Positions 46,248-57,446 of a stretch of DNA of 64,000 bases are shown one piece after another (within the stretch, counting starts at the first letter, position 1; each line of letters begins with the position of its first letter). The notes beneath the pieces are model-generated. The model was not told where the DNA came from. It worked only from the letters and a program-made list of their open reading frames with translations, and did no database searches. The stretch is from assembly GCA_000697355.1 (NCBI GenBank), contig JNEN01000861.1, positions 228,389-292,388 on the forward strand. The letters are read 5' to 3'. The stretch comes from Syncephalastrum monosporum B8922 (lineage: Eukaryota; Mucoromycota; Mucoromycetes; Mucorales; Syncephalastraceae). A program made the translations under genes and the position numbers.

Positions 46248-48055
46248 TCATCTGGGATCAGGTACAGCTGCTTTGCGGCGGTCTTCCATTTGAGCCGCCA
46301 CGCAGGCAGTGAGTGCTGCGCCGACACCGCTACCATCTTTGGCCAGACCACACCGCACGCTCTTGCGAATATCCGGATGGTCGGGTAGTAGCTCTTTCAA
46401 CGCGGTGTAGAGCCTGCTCTCAAAAGACGGGTAGAACTCATACAGCGAGCCATCGATGCCAACGTCGGTACCAATGCTAGGCTTTACGTGGGTGTGTCGC
46501 ACAATGCCTGCAATGGCCGCGCCGGCGAGTCGGGCGGCACGCGTCCCCACAAGCTCGCAAATACGCTTAATGATGCGGCACTCAACGGTGGAGAGGTTGG
46601 GTAAGTTCATATTGGAATCGAGGACCTCCTTGGCGCGACTCAGTTCTGGTGCTCCATCAGCTTCAATGGCGGACATGTATCTATATAGTATATGAAAGAA
46701 ATAAGTAAGGAACCGTCAGTGTAAGACGTCAGGCAGGATAACTTGCGATGTCTCGAAGGCATAGTTTTGTGAAAGTTCGCGCGACCAAGACTTTGGGTTG
46801 TATGTTCCTCCCACAGGGGAGAACAAGAGCTCGCGGTCAATCATATCCAGCATGATGTTGCGCACAATCTCGCCAAGGTACATGCCCGACACCATCTTTT
46901 CAAATATTTGCTGGCGTGGGTTGATACTCTCTCGGTCCACTTTGCGATCAAATTTGGTCACCGGCAGAATAACGCGTTCGCAGTCAAAAGCACCAAACTC
47001 CATATTGATTATCATTTCAGGATGGGTCGTGGGCCCACCGTTCCACTTGCCAATGTTGTTGACCCGTTCGATGTACGCGCCGTTCGAGCCTGTGCCGAGA
47101 ATACAGCCCACGGTCGTATCGGGCTTCCGGTACGCATTCGAGAGCAGAGTCCCCACTATGTAGTGTGTTGTTGAGTCATTGCGGCTAAAGCAAAAAGAAA
47201 AAAAAAATATCATTCTGTACCTGTGTCGTTGACTAAAGCAGATACTTTGACGGGAAGGTTTTTGCGCAGAAAAGCATCTTGGAGGAGAAGCACTGGATCT
47301 TTCCCAACTGCACCCGAGCAGTTGAAGCCTTTTGTCCATGATTTTAATACGCCGCGGTTGATCTGCGCATAAAATGTTTCGTGAGTAAACAAATAAATGA
47401 ATCCTGTTTGTCTTTCCTCGAATGCAGACCTTGGATTGGTACACGGGAAATGAGAAAGTGTAGCCAAGATGGAGCGCCTCTTCGCGGTTGCTAAGGCCTT
47501 GTTCTGTCAAGAACTCGTCGACACAGTCTGCAATGTAGTCTGTCGTATGCACACCGTTGGCGTATCACGCGTGCCATGGTAAGTTCACATAAAAACATGG
47601 ATGCCCCAGATGTCCATCCTTACCGCACAAGTCTCGCATCGGCCCCGTCTTCAGCGTCTCGGTGAGCCTAGACTTGCTTGACTTGGTTTTATATTTCCCT
47701 TCACCTTCAAGCGTCACCAAGACGACTCGTAGATTCGTGCCTCCCAAATCCAATGCAAGGTAGTCACCCTTCTCTTGGCCTGCCATGTCAAAAAGTTAAG
47801 TCTGCACGGTTTGTATGGCGTAAGCGGTTTCCGACCTGTTAGGCGACCTTCCACAAAGGAAGGGATCATGGCGACTGTCTGGTGGTCACGGTCAAGACCT
47901 TTGCGCATCTCTGACATAAAGTGCTGGCATATTTTTTTGAGGTACTCAGGCGTGATGGTCAACTCATGTGAGAGCTGCTCAAGGTATGCTTCTTGCTCGG
48001 ATGTTCCACCCACTGGGCCTTGCAGCACCGCTGCTTCGGGAGGACCTCGTGGCAT
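46248..48055 (-). CDS. Hexokinase
   Basis: Exons 48055..47836, 47779..47624, 47539..47430, 47362..47221, 47155..46747 and 46680..46248 encode 489 residues, the normal fungal length. It phosphorylates hexoses in the cytosol. Signatures are LALDLGGTNLRVVLV (phosphate 1), LGYTFSFPVYQ, KGFNCSGAVGKDPV (sugar-binding region), VSALVNDT (catalytic Asp), GCILGTGSNGAYIE, NMEFGAFD, and C-terminal SIGTDVGIDGSLYEFYP with GSGVGAALTA. Intron 5 starts GCAAGT at 46746, a GC-AG intron; the junction restores FETSYMSAIEAD, which matches the family. Confidence 0.96.
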
Positions 48056-48202
48056 GCTGGTATTCGTGTGTGGTGGATACGGTGTGTGATAGTGAAATCA
48101 AGAAGAAAGAAGAAGAAAAAGAAAGCTGTGATCCGGGTCGCAAAAAATACTGATACATTTCATGCCAACAAATAATAAAAAAAGTTTATATATACATTCG
48201 CC

Positions 48203-49395
48203 TCACACGGGTGTACCCATGGGTTTAGTGATATCAAGCGTGTCGTCATTTCCGCTGATATCGGTTTCAAAAGCTTTGCGGACATTGAGATGCTTCTTAT
48301 CCTGCACCTTCCTGGCGCTCGTAAATATCTTCTCCTTGCGCATGCGAACTTCGTCAATGTATCCTCTGATAGCGGGTACTATATGTGATTGTGTCAATTT
48401 ATAGGATACGGTATCATGGGGGCGCGACGTACTATACTCGGACATTTCTGTAGCAGCCTTATGCTCGCCGAGGTTGAGCAATAATAACGTCTCAGCAGCG
48501 ACGTCGCTTTTTTCGTCACGCAGGCGATGCTCGAGATCGGTCAGACGCTGGAGTTCCATGACACTGTGTTTGATCCGCATGGATGTCTGTATCGGCTGTC
48601 GAAAACCTCGTCGACGCAGGAAAGGTTGGCCGCCCGTGGCAATGCATTGGTGGACAACCATGTATGGCTTGAGTTTGCGCACCCTGGATGGTTTGCGTGG
48701 TTTTTTGCGTAGCTTGCGTGGTCGTTCCAGGCGTGTGCTGCTTAGAACAGTTTCTGATGCAGGCAGCCGAGGCTTGGGATGACGTTGAATGGCTCTGCTG
48801 GGACGTATATCGCGTGCTGCATGGGCTCTTTTCTCCATCTTTTTGTTATGCGAGAGTTATCTGCATAAGTATGTGAGTGTGGGCGTTATACAAGCTTACA
48901 TCGGGGATGGTCTTGAGCTAGAAGAATAGGCATGAGAAAGTGTTGGCCGTCAGTAGGTCTCTCTTACTTTTTTTATGGCATGGGCTCTTGGACCGGCCTT
49001 GCCAGCTGCCAGCGCGTCGAGTCGTTCCTGGAAGACAGCGTTCGTCCGTGATTGTCTAATGATACGCAGAGCCTGCACGTTTAAAGTGTCAACAATCAGC
49101 TGTATCGCGGAAGGACACTCCACTGACTTGCTGTCCATCGTTGATGCACTGGAGGGTACGATGCCGAGACGTCTCGTGTTGGTGAAAGCGGAATCGCTCC
49201 CGGATCGTCTCTCGCAGAAATGATTGGTGCGATTCAGTTGTCTTCCGAGCCGATCGAAGCAGCGATCTGTACAAAGAAACAGTCTTGGGAGAAGGTCGTT
49301 CAGACACAATTTCAGGTAAAGCTGATGTAGCTTACTTCGTGTCGAATCTGGAAACGTAGGCGTGCTGGCAAACCCTGCCAGGTGGGTGCTGACAT
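48203..49395 (-). CDS. LYR-motif protein, Cup1-like type, probably mitochondrial
   Basis: Exons 49395..49336, 49283..49128, 49072..48968, 48917..48900 and 48838..48203 encode 324 residues. The joined N-terminus reads RLRFQIRHETVSLYRSLLRS: the SLYRSLLR is the LYR tripeptide followed by RSARK, ETIRERFRFHQHE and a conserved downstream F. LYR proteins bind acyl-carrier protein and act in Fe-S or respiratory complex assembly. The very basic C-terminal half (PRKLRKKPRKPSRVRKLKP) is not part of the usual small LYR proteins; longer fungal Cup1-like members exist. A possible extra intron near 48377-48435 was considered, but splicing it breaks the frame. Confidence 0.72.
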
Positions 49396-49588
49396 GACGG
49401 AAACAGGCCGTGTGTGTGTGTGGTGAAAGAGTACAAGAAGTGTCAAAAAATTCAAACGCCTTCCTATTCGGGTTCACTTGGTTCCCATCAATGGGGGAGG
49501 GGGATTGTTTGAATACTGTAATAGGTGTCTATAATCTTTCTATCTTTCAATCTATCTATATATCTGTCTGTCTCTCTCTCTATGTACA

Positions 49589-51005
49589 TTACATTATGTT
49601 ACAGCGCGGCTTGTCTTGGGGTATACCATCCAGCTCGTTCAGACGCTTCTTGCATTCTTCGCCAATCGATCCGCCCCGCTCAGCTGCCTTGCTGAGCCAG
49701 GTCCGTCCTTCGTCCATGTCTTTCTTCACACCGTGGCCCTGGAGATACATGTTGGCCAGGTTGGCCTGTGCCAGCTGGAAACCCTGCATCGCTGCCATGC
49801 GAAAGAATTCAGCGGCATTGTACGGGTTGGTCTCGACGCCATGCCCCTTCAAAAAGCGTAGTCCCACGTTGTATTGTGCTTCAGGCAAACCACGCATCGC
49901 CGCCTTTTGGAAATACTTGAATGCCTTGGTCTGGTCGAGGTCGACGACCTTGCCCGGTGTGGAGTAGTAGACGCCGAGCATAAAGTTGCACTGTGCGTTT
50001 CCTTTTTGAGCGCCTTTTTCGAAATATTGCATTGCTTTGGTGTGGTCCTGGTGTACGCCATAGCCGATGCGGTACATACGACCCAGCTCGACATAGGCAC
50101 TGTCGATCGAACGTGCTGCGAGTTCGTAGAGCTTGATAGCAGCCGGGACTTGGTCGGCCTGCGTGCGCATGAGGATAGACGCGAGGTTCATCTGGGCATA
50201 CGGGTGGCCCTTGCGAGCCAGTTCGGACAGGATGCGGACACCCAGGTCTTCGTTCTTTTCTGTGCCGCGGTAGCCGCGGTACACCATGTTAGCGAAGCTA
50301 AACGCGCCGCGGTCGTCGCCCGCATCCATAGCAGCCCGATATAACTCCAGCGCGACAGGTGCGCCGTATTTGCTACCCCTCAGTACAATGTTGCCCAACG
50401 CAGCCAGCTCGCCCGCAGATCCGGCCACTGCACACATATCCTGGCTTGTAAGATATCTCCACTTTTCATTTATTGTCTTAAATTGTACTTTACCTTTTGT
50501 CAAGTCGGCCAAGTCTACGTCTTTCCGATAGTGATCCAGCACGAGATTTACGAGTTCCTTTTGCTTTTCGATAGATAATGTGGTCTGTTTCTGCTTGATG
50601 AGCATCTCGAGGTGTTCTTCGGACGGCAAAAGGTCTACGTGGAGAGCCTGGTGAGTCTTTGAAGGCGGGAAAGCCCTGTCGTACGGACGTACCCTCTGCG
50701 GTCCTGCCTTCTAAAAGCTCACGAGGAGAAATCACCGGAGTCGGCCTACTCGCAAGCCAAATGAGCCAAGTGTGGTAAAAATGAAACTGTGCATGCTTTG
50801 CTTACGTCTTTGTCGCTGCTTCCTGCTGAAGGAAAGGCTCAAAGATGCCACCGATAGAATGTTGAACGGCTGCACTGGGTTGGCGCTTGACAGGCGCTCG
50901 TTTAGCATATGTGCGACGCGGATTGACAGCCGAGGCAGCTTGCAGACGGACGCGATGGTGGTGTGCCGACCTGACGCATTGCTTCAGTACGCGTTGGCTT
51001 GACAT
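49589..51005 (-). CDS. SEL1-like repeat protein with N-terminal presequence and C-terminal CaaX-like end
   Basis: Exons 51005..50806, 50745..50693, 50634..50494 and 50427..49589 encode 410 residues. Residues 1-35 are Arg/His-rich and devoid of acids, like a mitochondrial presequence. From about 170 there are six to seven SEL1/TPR-like repeats, for example AKGFKYFQKAAMRG-type units: KAMQYFEKGAQKGNAQCNFMLG and AAEFFRMAAMQGFQLAQANL (each shown in part). The last intron is 66 nt, a multiple of three and free of in-frame stops. The protein ends RCNIM, which fits a CaaX box. SEL1 proteins are assembly or scaffold factors, such as Coa7 or chitin synthase activators (Skt5/Chs4, which is also prenylated). 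The two signals point to different compartments. Confidence 0.85.
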
Positions 51006-51282
51006 GCCTCGGAATAGAACAAGTCAAAACTGAGCCACAACAATTTCATTCGCATAACCCTGCCTCTGTCTGTGTAACATTTTGGCCGGCTCTCACCCAG
51101 GTACTTTTTATTGCATTCCAAGTTTATATTGCTATTGCCAGAGGTCTTAACGATGGGGCCCCCACCAGCTGTTATGGTTTGTAACGCACGCATTGCAGGC
51201 GGTGCTTCACCGAAAAGTAGCCCCAGTCTTATGTAGAGGAAGCATGAGGGGCACTATGCCGGCTCTGCAGTCCTAGTCTCCT

Positions 51283-51627
51283 TCAAGTCATGTAGGTCGC
51301 GCCGGGAAAGTTTCGCATCCATCTTAAGCTACTTATACTTTGGGTGCTACAGATGGACGGTGGTTGCTTCTGTTTGATAAGGGGACGGCGATCGCGTTTT
51401 TTCCGTATAAGGTTAGGCACCCACGATTGGGTGGGATGGGAGGTTCTCACATTTTTGAATTCTCGCAAGCCCGGGATAAATTTGTTGAAGCACGTTTGTA
51501 AATGTGGTTCCTCTATGAGTTCCACCTGGTCTCGGCGTTTGTCAAACCATGGAGTTGATGTATCAGATTCGTCATATGGCTCGTTCCCCAAGCAGCTGGT
51601 GGGATAGCACTTTTGCACCCCATTCAC
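51283..51627 (-). CDS. Hypothetical small protein (weak)
   Basis: An open frame of 114 codons beginning MNGVQKCYPT, with a mixed, protein-like composition (EPYDESDTSTPWFDKRRDQV, then basic segments). It lies upstream of the SEL1 gene on the same strand and opposite the promoter of the small membrane protein gene. No family recognised and no splice partners found; it could be chance. Confidence 0.3.
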   Translation of the reverse strand: MNGVQKCYPTSCLGNEPYDESDTSTPWFDKRRDQVELIEEPHLQTCFNKFIPGLREFKNVRTSHPTQSWVPNLIRKKRDRRPLIKQKQPPSICSTQSISSLRWMRNFPGATYMT

Positions 51628-51680
51628 TTTTTTCTTTTTTGTCGAGCGTGTGTGTCACACGGGTGCTCACAATTCAACAG

Positions 51681-51703
51681 CAAAAAAAAAAAAAAAAAAA
51701 AAA
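51681..51703 (+). repeat. Poly-A run
   Basis: A run of over 20 A residues just upstream of the small membrane protein gene. It could be a nucleosome-excluding promoter element. Confidence 0.8.
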
Positions 51704-51857
51704 TTTGACCAAGTAACCCACCCACGCCTTTTGCTTTCTTCACCCCCTCTTTCTTTGTTCTTCCTATTTCTTTTGGGTTTTTATTTCTCTTCTCCTCTCT
51801 TTCACCGCGTTCAACAATATATGAGACGACCACCTCGTCTGCCTCTTGCTCTGAAGA

Positions 51858-52142
51858 ATGGTGGACCGCAGTATCTTTAGCCAAACGCCAGCGCTTTTGG
51901 GAGTCAGCATTCTTTTGCTTGATCTCGCCACAGTATACTATACCCTCACGTCTGGCCGCTCTGTTCCCTACAAACTCGGCTGGTCACTGACCGTCCTTCT
52001 CTTCCCAGTCGGCGGCCTCCTCCTCTACCTCCCGTTTGTCGCCATCTATGCCTGGGGCCAATGGTCAGACACCGCCACCTCCTTGGCAGCAGCAGCAGCC
52101 AAAGTCCACGACGCTTCCAGTCCTGTCGCGCAGCTCTATTGA
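51858..52142 (+). CDS. Small two-helix membrane protein with PLDc_N-like motif
   Basis: A single exon of 94 codons. Helix 1 is LLGVSILLLDLATVYYTL. The second, KLGWSLTVLLFPVGGLLLYL, has the W-x-hhhhhhPhhGhhhY pattern of the phospholipase D N-terminal helical hairpin (PLDc_N), which also occurs alone in small proteins. A short Ala-rich tail follows. The function is unknown. A poly-A/poly-T promoter lies upstream. Confidence 0.65.
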   Translation: MVDRSIFSQTPALLGVSILLLDLATVYYTLTSGRSVPYKLGWSLTVLLFPVGGLLLYLPFVAIYAWGQWSDTATSLAAAAAKVHDASSPVAQLY

Positions 52143-52771
52143 CAAAACCAAGCATAAGCAGTTCACCCCACACAACACTTATATCACGCAGACTCGCCTG
52201 TGCATTGTTGATACGAGATACCCGTTTTTTATCATCTTTAAAATGATTGACACCTATTCCACTTTTTTTTGGGGAGAAAAACTCATGTGAAATCTACGGA
52301 ACCGTGCCCCGCCATTGTTTACCGAGACCCAGCGGGAAGAAGCATCATCTACACATACAAACATTACCGACACGCTCACATACACATACACACACACACA
52401 CGTACCATTGTCTCTCTCACATACACATACCATTAGTTACACCCTCACCACGCACGCTCTCTTTCTTCTGCATGCACATATCATGCAGCCTTGGGTGTAA
52501 ACATAAGGCATAAACACACACACTACCAATCATCGGGTGAGCGGAAGCAAGCAAATGAGAAACGATGAACGTGAGGGAAGGATACAGACTGCGGACTCAG
52601 AAGAGGTGAAATGGCATGTTTAAGCTTGTATACAATTTGACGGGCATCCCCCCCTAAATGATGACGAGGAGTAAACGCAAGGGTTCCCCTTGGCTGTGGA
52701 ACGCACACGCGTTCTGCAGACCCGTCATCACCAGCCAGGTGGATGAAATATAAAGTTATATATAAAGGAGT
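52143..52771. other. Intergenic region with CA microsatellite
   Basis: Convergent 3' regions with CA-rich tandem repeats (about 52349-52430, pure CA at 52387-52401). No gene seen. Confidence 0.5.
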
Positions 52772-54069
52772 TTACTTTAGCAGGATACGCAAGCCCTCTT
52801 GCTTGGACTGTTGAGCCTTGGGGTTCGAGGGCGGCGCATAGGGCTGGCGTCGAGATGAGACACCATGTTTACGTATGATACGGTGGCGGTAGAGTTCAGC
52901 CACATCTGGGGATACAATGTGGCCGACGCCATGCAGCGGTTTGACAATAATAATACGACTGCCATCGCTGCGTTTCGCCAGTGGGGTAAAGTGGGTAGGT
53001 ATTTGAGAGGGAGGAATAGACGAAGAAGGAGGGGGTGAAGGAGGAGTCATGGCGGTAGTTGTTGAGGGTGTTGTCGAGTAGTTGGTACTACTACTGCTGG
53101 TGGTGGTGGTGGTGGTGGTGGTGGTGCTGATACTGGTAGTTGTTGTAGTGGTGCTCGTGCTGGTGGTGGAAGCGAGCGATGGTGAGAGGAGGAGGGGGTC
53201 CGCCTGCGGGTCCTCCAACGGCCCAGCGGTTGCTGGCACTTGTTGTGCTGGCGGTGCTGGTGCTCGACCTTCTCCACCTCCGCCTCCTGCTGCTGCTGCT
53301 GTTGATGATGATGATGCTGCTGTTGCTGCTCCTTTCAATGAATGGATCGCACCCTGCGCCTGCTCGAGCATTCTTAGATATTCGCGGATCCGCTCCACTG
53401 TAGCGTCCACACTGCCTTGATGGTTCTGTTGGTGAGCTGCCAGCATGGCCAGTCGACCTTGTAGCTGGTTGTTTTCACGCGCAACCTGTTCAGCGTGGCT
53501 CTCATTAGCATGCATCATACGATTTTATAAGCGGTCCCTACAGTGGCCAGGTTGGTGTGCATGTGACGGATGGTACGTGTGGCAAAGATATCCGACTCTT
53601 TTTGTCGAATGACTGCATTTTCCAGGCGGACCTGGATATTCACGTTGGATTCCTGGGCCTCGATCAGGTTCTCTTCAATTTCCACTAGATACATAAGGTA
53701 CATACAGACATGCATATGCAGGATGTTTAGCCGAACGGTAGTCCATAAAAAGGAAGTGAGCTTGGCGCAATATACTTACGGACTCGGTTTCCCGAAAGAC
53801 GCTATTAGGATATACACATTCCCCGAAGAGAGAGAGAAAAAAGACACGTAATAATGTATTTAGATACAAGATCTGACGGATGCACAAATGCACACATCTC
53901 GGGCGAAGGATCCCCCCCCCGACTTTTTTTTGCCCCTTACAATGTCTGTTTCGATGCCGTTCATCTGCTCGGCGAGCCCATCGATCTCGTTGCGGAAACG
54001 GCTCAGTTCATCCTTGGCCTGCTCCATCTCCCTGAGAAACACGAGTTGGTTGCCAGGGTCCGTGGACAT
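52772..54069 (-). CDS. Coiled-coil protein with Ser/Thr-rich low-complexity domain, unknown
   Basis: Exons 54069..53941, 53801..53780, 53684..53542 and 53500..52772 encode 340 residues. The first 190 residues are strongly helical coiled coil: FLREMEQAKDELSRFRNEID, EIEENLIEAQESNVNIQVRL and ARENNQLQGRLAML. A Ser/Thr/Pro-rich segment with ACC-codon repeats (about 53070-53165) follows. The C-terminus has a compact piece, GSRIIIVKPLHGVGHIVSPDV...ELYRHRIIRK, which could be a small conserved domain. The last intron is 41 nt. No family recognised; a scaffold or microtubule/kinetochore role is possible but unsupported. Confidence 0.65.
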
Positions 54070-54186
54070 TGTTGAAGACGTTGTTGGGCTGGAATAGGAT
54101 ACGCGTGGCTAAAGTAGGGTTAGCCTCCTTTGACGTGCATACGCTTGTGACACCACGATGATGATGTTCATCTCTCTCTCTTTCTG

Positions 54187-54218
<32 letters not shown>

Positions 54219-56093
54219 TGTGTGTATGTCCTTACTTGAGGCTTCTTTCTGAGGTGGAGGGTGCTAACAGATATTTCTATTATAAGCGGATATGAATTGA
54301 ATGGTACAAGGCGTATTACAAGCGTATACGTACCTTGGGAAGCTGGCAATGCACCGAATGCCTTTCGGGTATGGCGCTTTGCTTGTGGATCTGTCAACTC
54401 GCCTTTGCCGATGGGCTTCATCAATGAGCATGCAGTACGGTGCAACCAGTGCACAACGAAAAGTGTTGTTTTTTGCTGTTCCTTGGAGCAAACAAGTAGA
54501 ACGAAGGCAAATACAGGCTTCTTGTGTTTCTCTGTATAAAGGAAGGAAAGAAAGAAAATAAGAGAAAAAAAGGGAAAGATGTGCACAACGTCAAAGCAGC
54601 AGCATATATATAAAAAAGTGCCTCGTGCTACGCTTCCCCTTGCGTAGCAAGCATACAACCAAGCAAGATGCTGAGAATACACACAAACTAACCCCTCATT
54701 GGACGCCGCATGTCCCAGCACCGTCCATTCATAACTCACTCACCCCACGCCCAAATGCATTGTACGAGAGAGGAAACTCCCCAAATGAGGACGATGATGG
54801 TCCTCTACTGATCCTTTTCATGATACGGTAAACATGCAACAAAATAAGACCCATTTTTACCGCATTTAGTTCCCAGGTCCCCCATCCCCCAGTGGATTCG
54901 AATGAAATAACTTTTTTTTCTTTCATACTGTATTCACACACACACATACGCATACACTCGCTTACAAGCCTTGTTTTTTTGGGGGGTTATACAAATACTC
55001 TACTTTATTTTACTCACATATACACCAGTCAGTAGAGCAGACGAGTCATGCAGCAAAGACGTGCGTGCCTCTGTCAGTGCGTACCTTATTCTGTGTACAA
55101 TACAAACATATGAGTGAGGAGAATACTACGTCTTGTGAAAGACAAAACTGAGAGAAGGCAAGTAAAGAGGGGAGAATGAGTGCTGCGTACGTGTTATTGT
55201 ATGGTGATGCACATACGAACCATGCGCAAGCTGCCTCTAATGCGTTGAACTAAGGCAGGTCTCAAGAACTTTCATTACTCTTTCTGTTAGACTGGATCGG
55301 ACACGTATTTTATAATAGAGCTTCGGTTTGACCCGTGCTGGTATATACGCACGCTCACTCACAAAAATTTACATAACCTTAGTTGAAGCTGCAATTTGCT
55401 GAGGCAAAAAATGATTTCAGCAGGAAAAAAAGGAGGGGGGATGACCTGCTTTTTAAGACAGAACAGACAGGCAGAAAAAGAAGGCAATGGCCCAGACACA
55501 TACATAATTAGAGCGAGAGAGGGAGGATAGGATGGGGGACGTCTTCATTCCCTGTTAAACGTCGCTCGTATTTCATTGCCTCTCCTTTTTTTTTTCTGCT
55601 TTTTCTCATTTCCTTTCTCTTTTTAAACCGTATCTTTTTTTTTTCTTTTCTCATAATACCCGTCTTCTGTCTTTATTATTTTATCACCATCTTTGCTCGT
55701 GTTCTGCCGTGGCTTTCTTCTATCTCCACCCTTTTTTTGAATGCTTTGTTATGATTCTTGTGTGCCGCCATATATTCAGTAACAGTTTCATCGTAATTTC
55801 TCTTGCGTCTTTACTATTATCTGACCAAAGCAAGGTTCGCTGAGCAACCTACGTATCTTTTTTTTTCTTTTCTCTCTTTTTTTCCACTGCCTGTTTGCGT
55901 TTGTTGTTGCGTGTCCTTGGTTGAGGCTCGTTTTTTTTCTATTGCTCTTTGTCCATCCACATCTATCTGTCATTTACATAATCCCGCCTTTTTTCTTTCT
56001 TCCATTTTTTCTTCATTCCTCCCTCTCCCTTCCTCCGTCTCTTCGTCTTCCTCCTCCTTCAGATACCTAGTTCTCCTTGGTTTGTCACTTAAG
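54070..56093. other. Intergenic region, about 2 kb, divergent promoter
   Basis: Separates the coiled-coil gene from the copper-fist gene. The last 500 bp before the copper-fist ATG are a T/C-rich leader (55560-56090) with many T(8-9) runs. No gene recognised; a 243-codon frame on the minus strand is rejected below. Confidence 0.5.
54171..54226 (+). repeat. CT/GT microsatellite
   Basis: A (CT)n tract (54171-54200) runs directly into a (GT)n tract (54201-54226), in the promoter of the coiled-coil gene. Confidence 0.9.
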
Positions 56094-57244
56094 ATGGTAT
56101 TCTGCGACGGAGTCAAGCTTGCTTGCCTTTCTTGTATCAGGGTAAGCAGACAGGATCACAGGATACCCTTTAAAAATTGCAAGTACCTTACTCCTTTGTT
56201 TAGGGCCACCGCTCATCAAGCTGCAACCACCTTGATCGACCACTCCTTGAAGTCCGCAAAAAAGGCCGACCCATCAGCCAGTGTGCATATTGCAGAGACC
56301 TTCGCAAGACCAAGCAGATCCACGCCAAATGCGCCTGTACCAAAGGTAGGCACCAGAAGAGAGCCCAACCTAATGGTAACTGCTGCGGAGGAGCGTGCGG
56401 TTAACACTGTCCTATTACTTGAATCCTAGATATGTCGGGGGCCACCGCAGCGGTAACAGAAAACACAACCTGCAGTTCCACGACACAACAGATGCATGCG
56501 CTACAGGATCTGCTGACAGACTGTGATACCCGTCTTCATCATCATCATAATACGACGACGACAAGCACAGCAGCAGCTGCGGCCGGTGGCTGCCATGCAC
56601 GCGCAAATGCGGCCACACGCACCAAGAAAAGCAAACGGGTCAAATCAACAACACATCAATTCCATTCAGAACAACTACCACTGCAACAGCAGCAGCAACA
56701 GCAGTCAAGCTTTCCTAATTCTGCTTCTTTGGTTGGTCAGGATAACGTCACGATGCCCTCCACCACAAGCTGCACAGCAACAGCAACAACAACGAGATCA
56801 TCATCATCAGCATCATCTACAACGACCACCACGCCTGCAGTGTGTTCTGCTGGGTCGGGGGTGGTTGATGACTTCTCTGTAGAGATGTTTAGCAGCTTCG
56901 CCCCGCTTGAGCCGCTTTTCTTGGATCAGCTGACGCAGCCAGAGTACGGATGTAGCCTGCCGTCACCGTGTTGTGTACCAGCGAGCTCGGACAGCCCTTC
57001 AACAGGCGAATCGGTCATGGTGACCATCACGCCTCTGACGACGACTGCAAGGACAACCACAACCACAACCCGGATACTGACGTGTTACTGTGGTGATAAC
57101 TGTGTATGTCCCGGTTGCCTGGTCCATCCTAAGCAGCAACAGCAGCAACAGCAGGCAAAATCGAGCAGTCTTTATTACTCGTCTGATGAAGATGAAAAGT
57201 GCTACGGCGAAATGATTAATAGAACAGAACTATGCCGCTTTTAG
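56094..57244 (+). CDS. Copper-fist transcription factor, Mac1/Cuf1-like
   Basis: Exons 56094..56141, 56204..56345 and 56430..57244 encode 334 residues. The N-terminal copper fist is complete: MVFCDGVKLACLSCIRGHRS, CNHLDRPLLEVRKKGRP (the KGRP AT-hook-like element), QCAYCRDLRKTKQ and CACTK, with zinc- and copper-type Cys ligands. The middle is low complexity (poly-Thr, poly-Gln, Ser). Near the C-terminus (about 282-296) CYCGDNCVCPGCLVH fits the C-x-C-x3-C-x-C-x2-C-x2-H copper-sensing motif of Mac1 and Cuf1, which activate copper-uptake genes when copper is scarce. Only one such motif is seen. A long pyrimidine leader precedes it. Confidence 0.93.
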
Positions 57245-57446
57245 GCGTGTAATGTCTTCGGAAGCGGACCAGTGGCCCGTTCTCTCGTTCCACACATTCT
57301 CGTTCATTTACACATCACCGACTAATCGGTTGTGGTGGTTGTACATCACAGTTTTTGTGCCGTTTTGGCTTTTTCTTATTTTTTCTCTCTCCCTATTTCA
57401 CACTTGCTGGCTGTATACGTGCTCGTACAGTACTTCTTATCTTGGC

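Noticed and set aside
48377..48435. Possible 59-nt intron in the last LYR-gene exon
   Set aside because: Donor and acceptor exist, but removal shifts the frame into an early stop, while the unspliced frame stays open to 48203.
53082..53420. Plus-strand frame rich in Val and Leu
   Set aside because: It reads the GGT side of the ACC-repeat coding region of the minus-strand gene.
54008..54739. 243-codon minus-strand frame upstream of the coiled-coil gene
   Set aside because: Composition is random, it includes a translated CT/GT microsatellite, and it overlaps the true start at 54069 in another frame.
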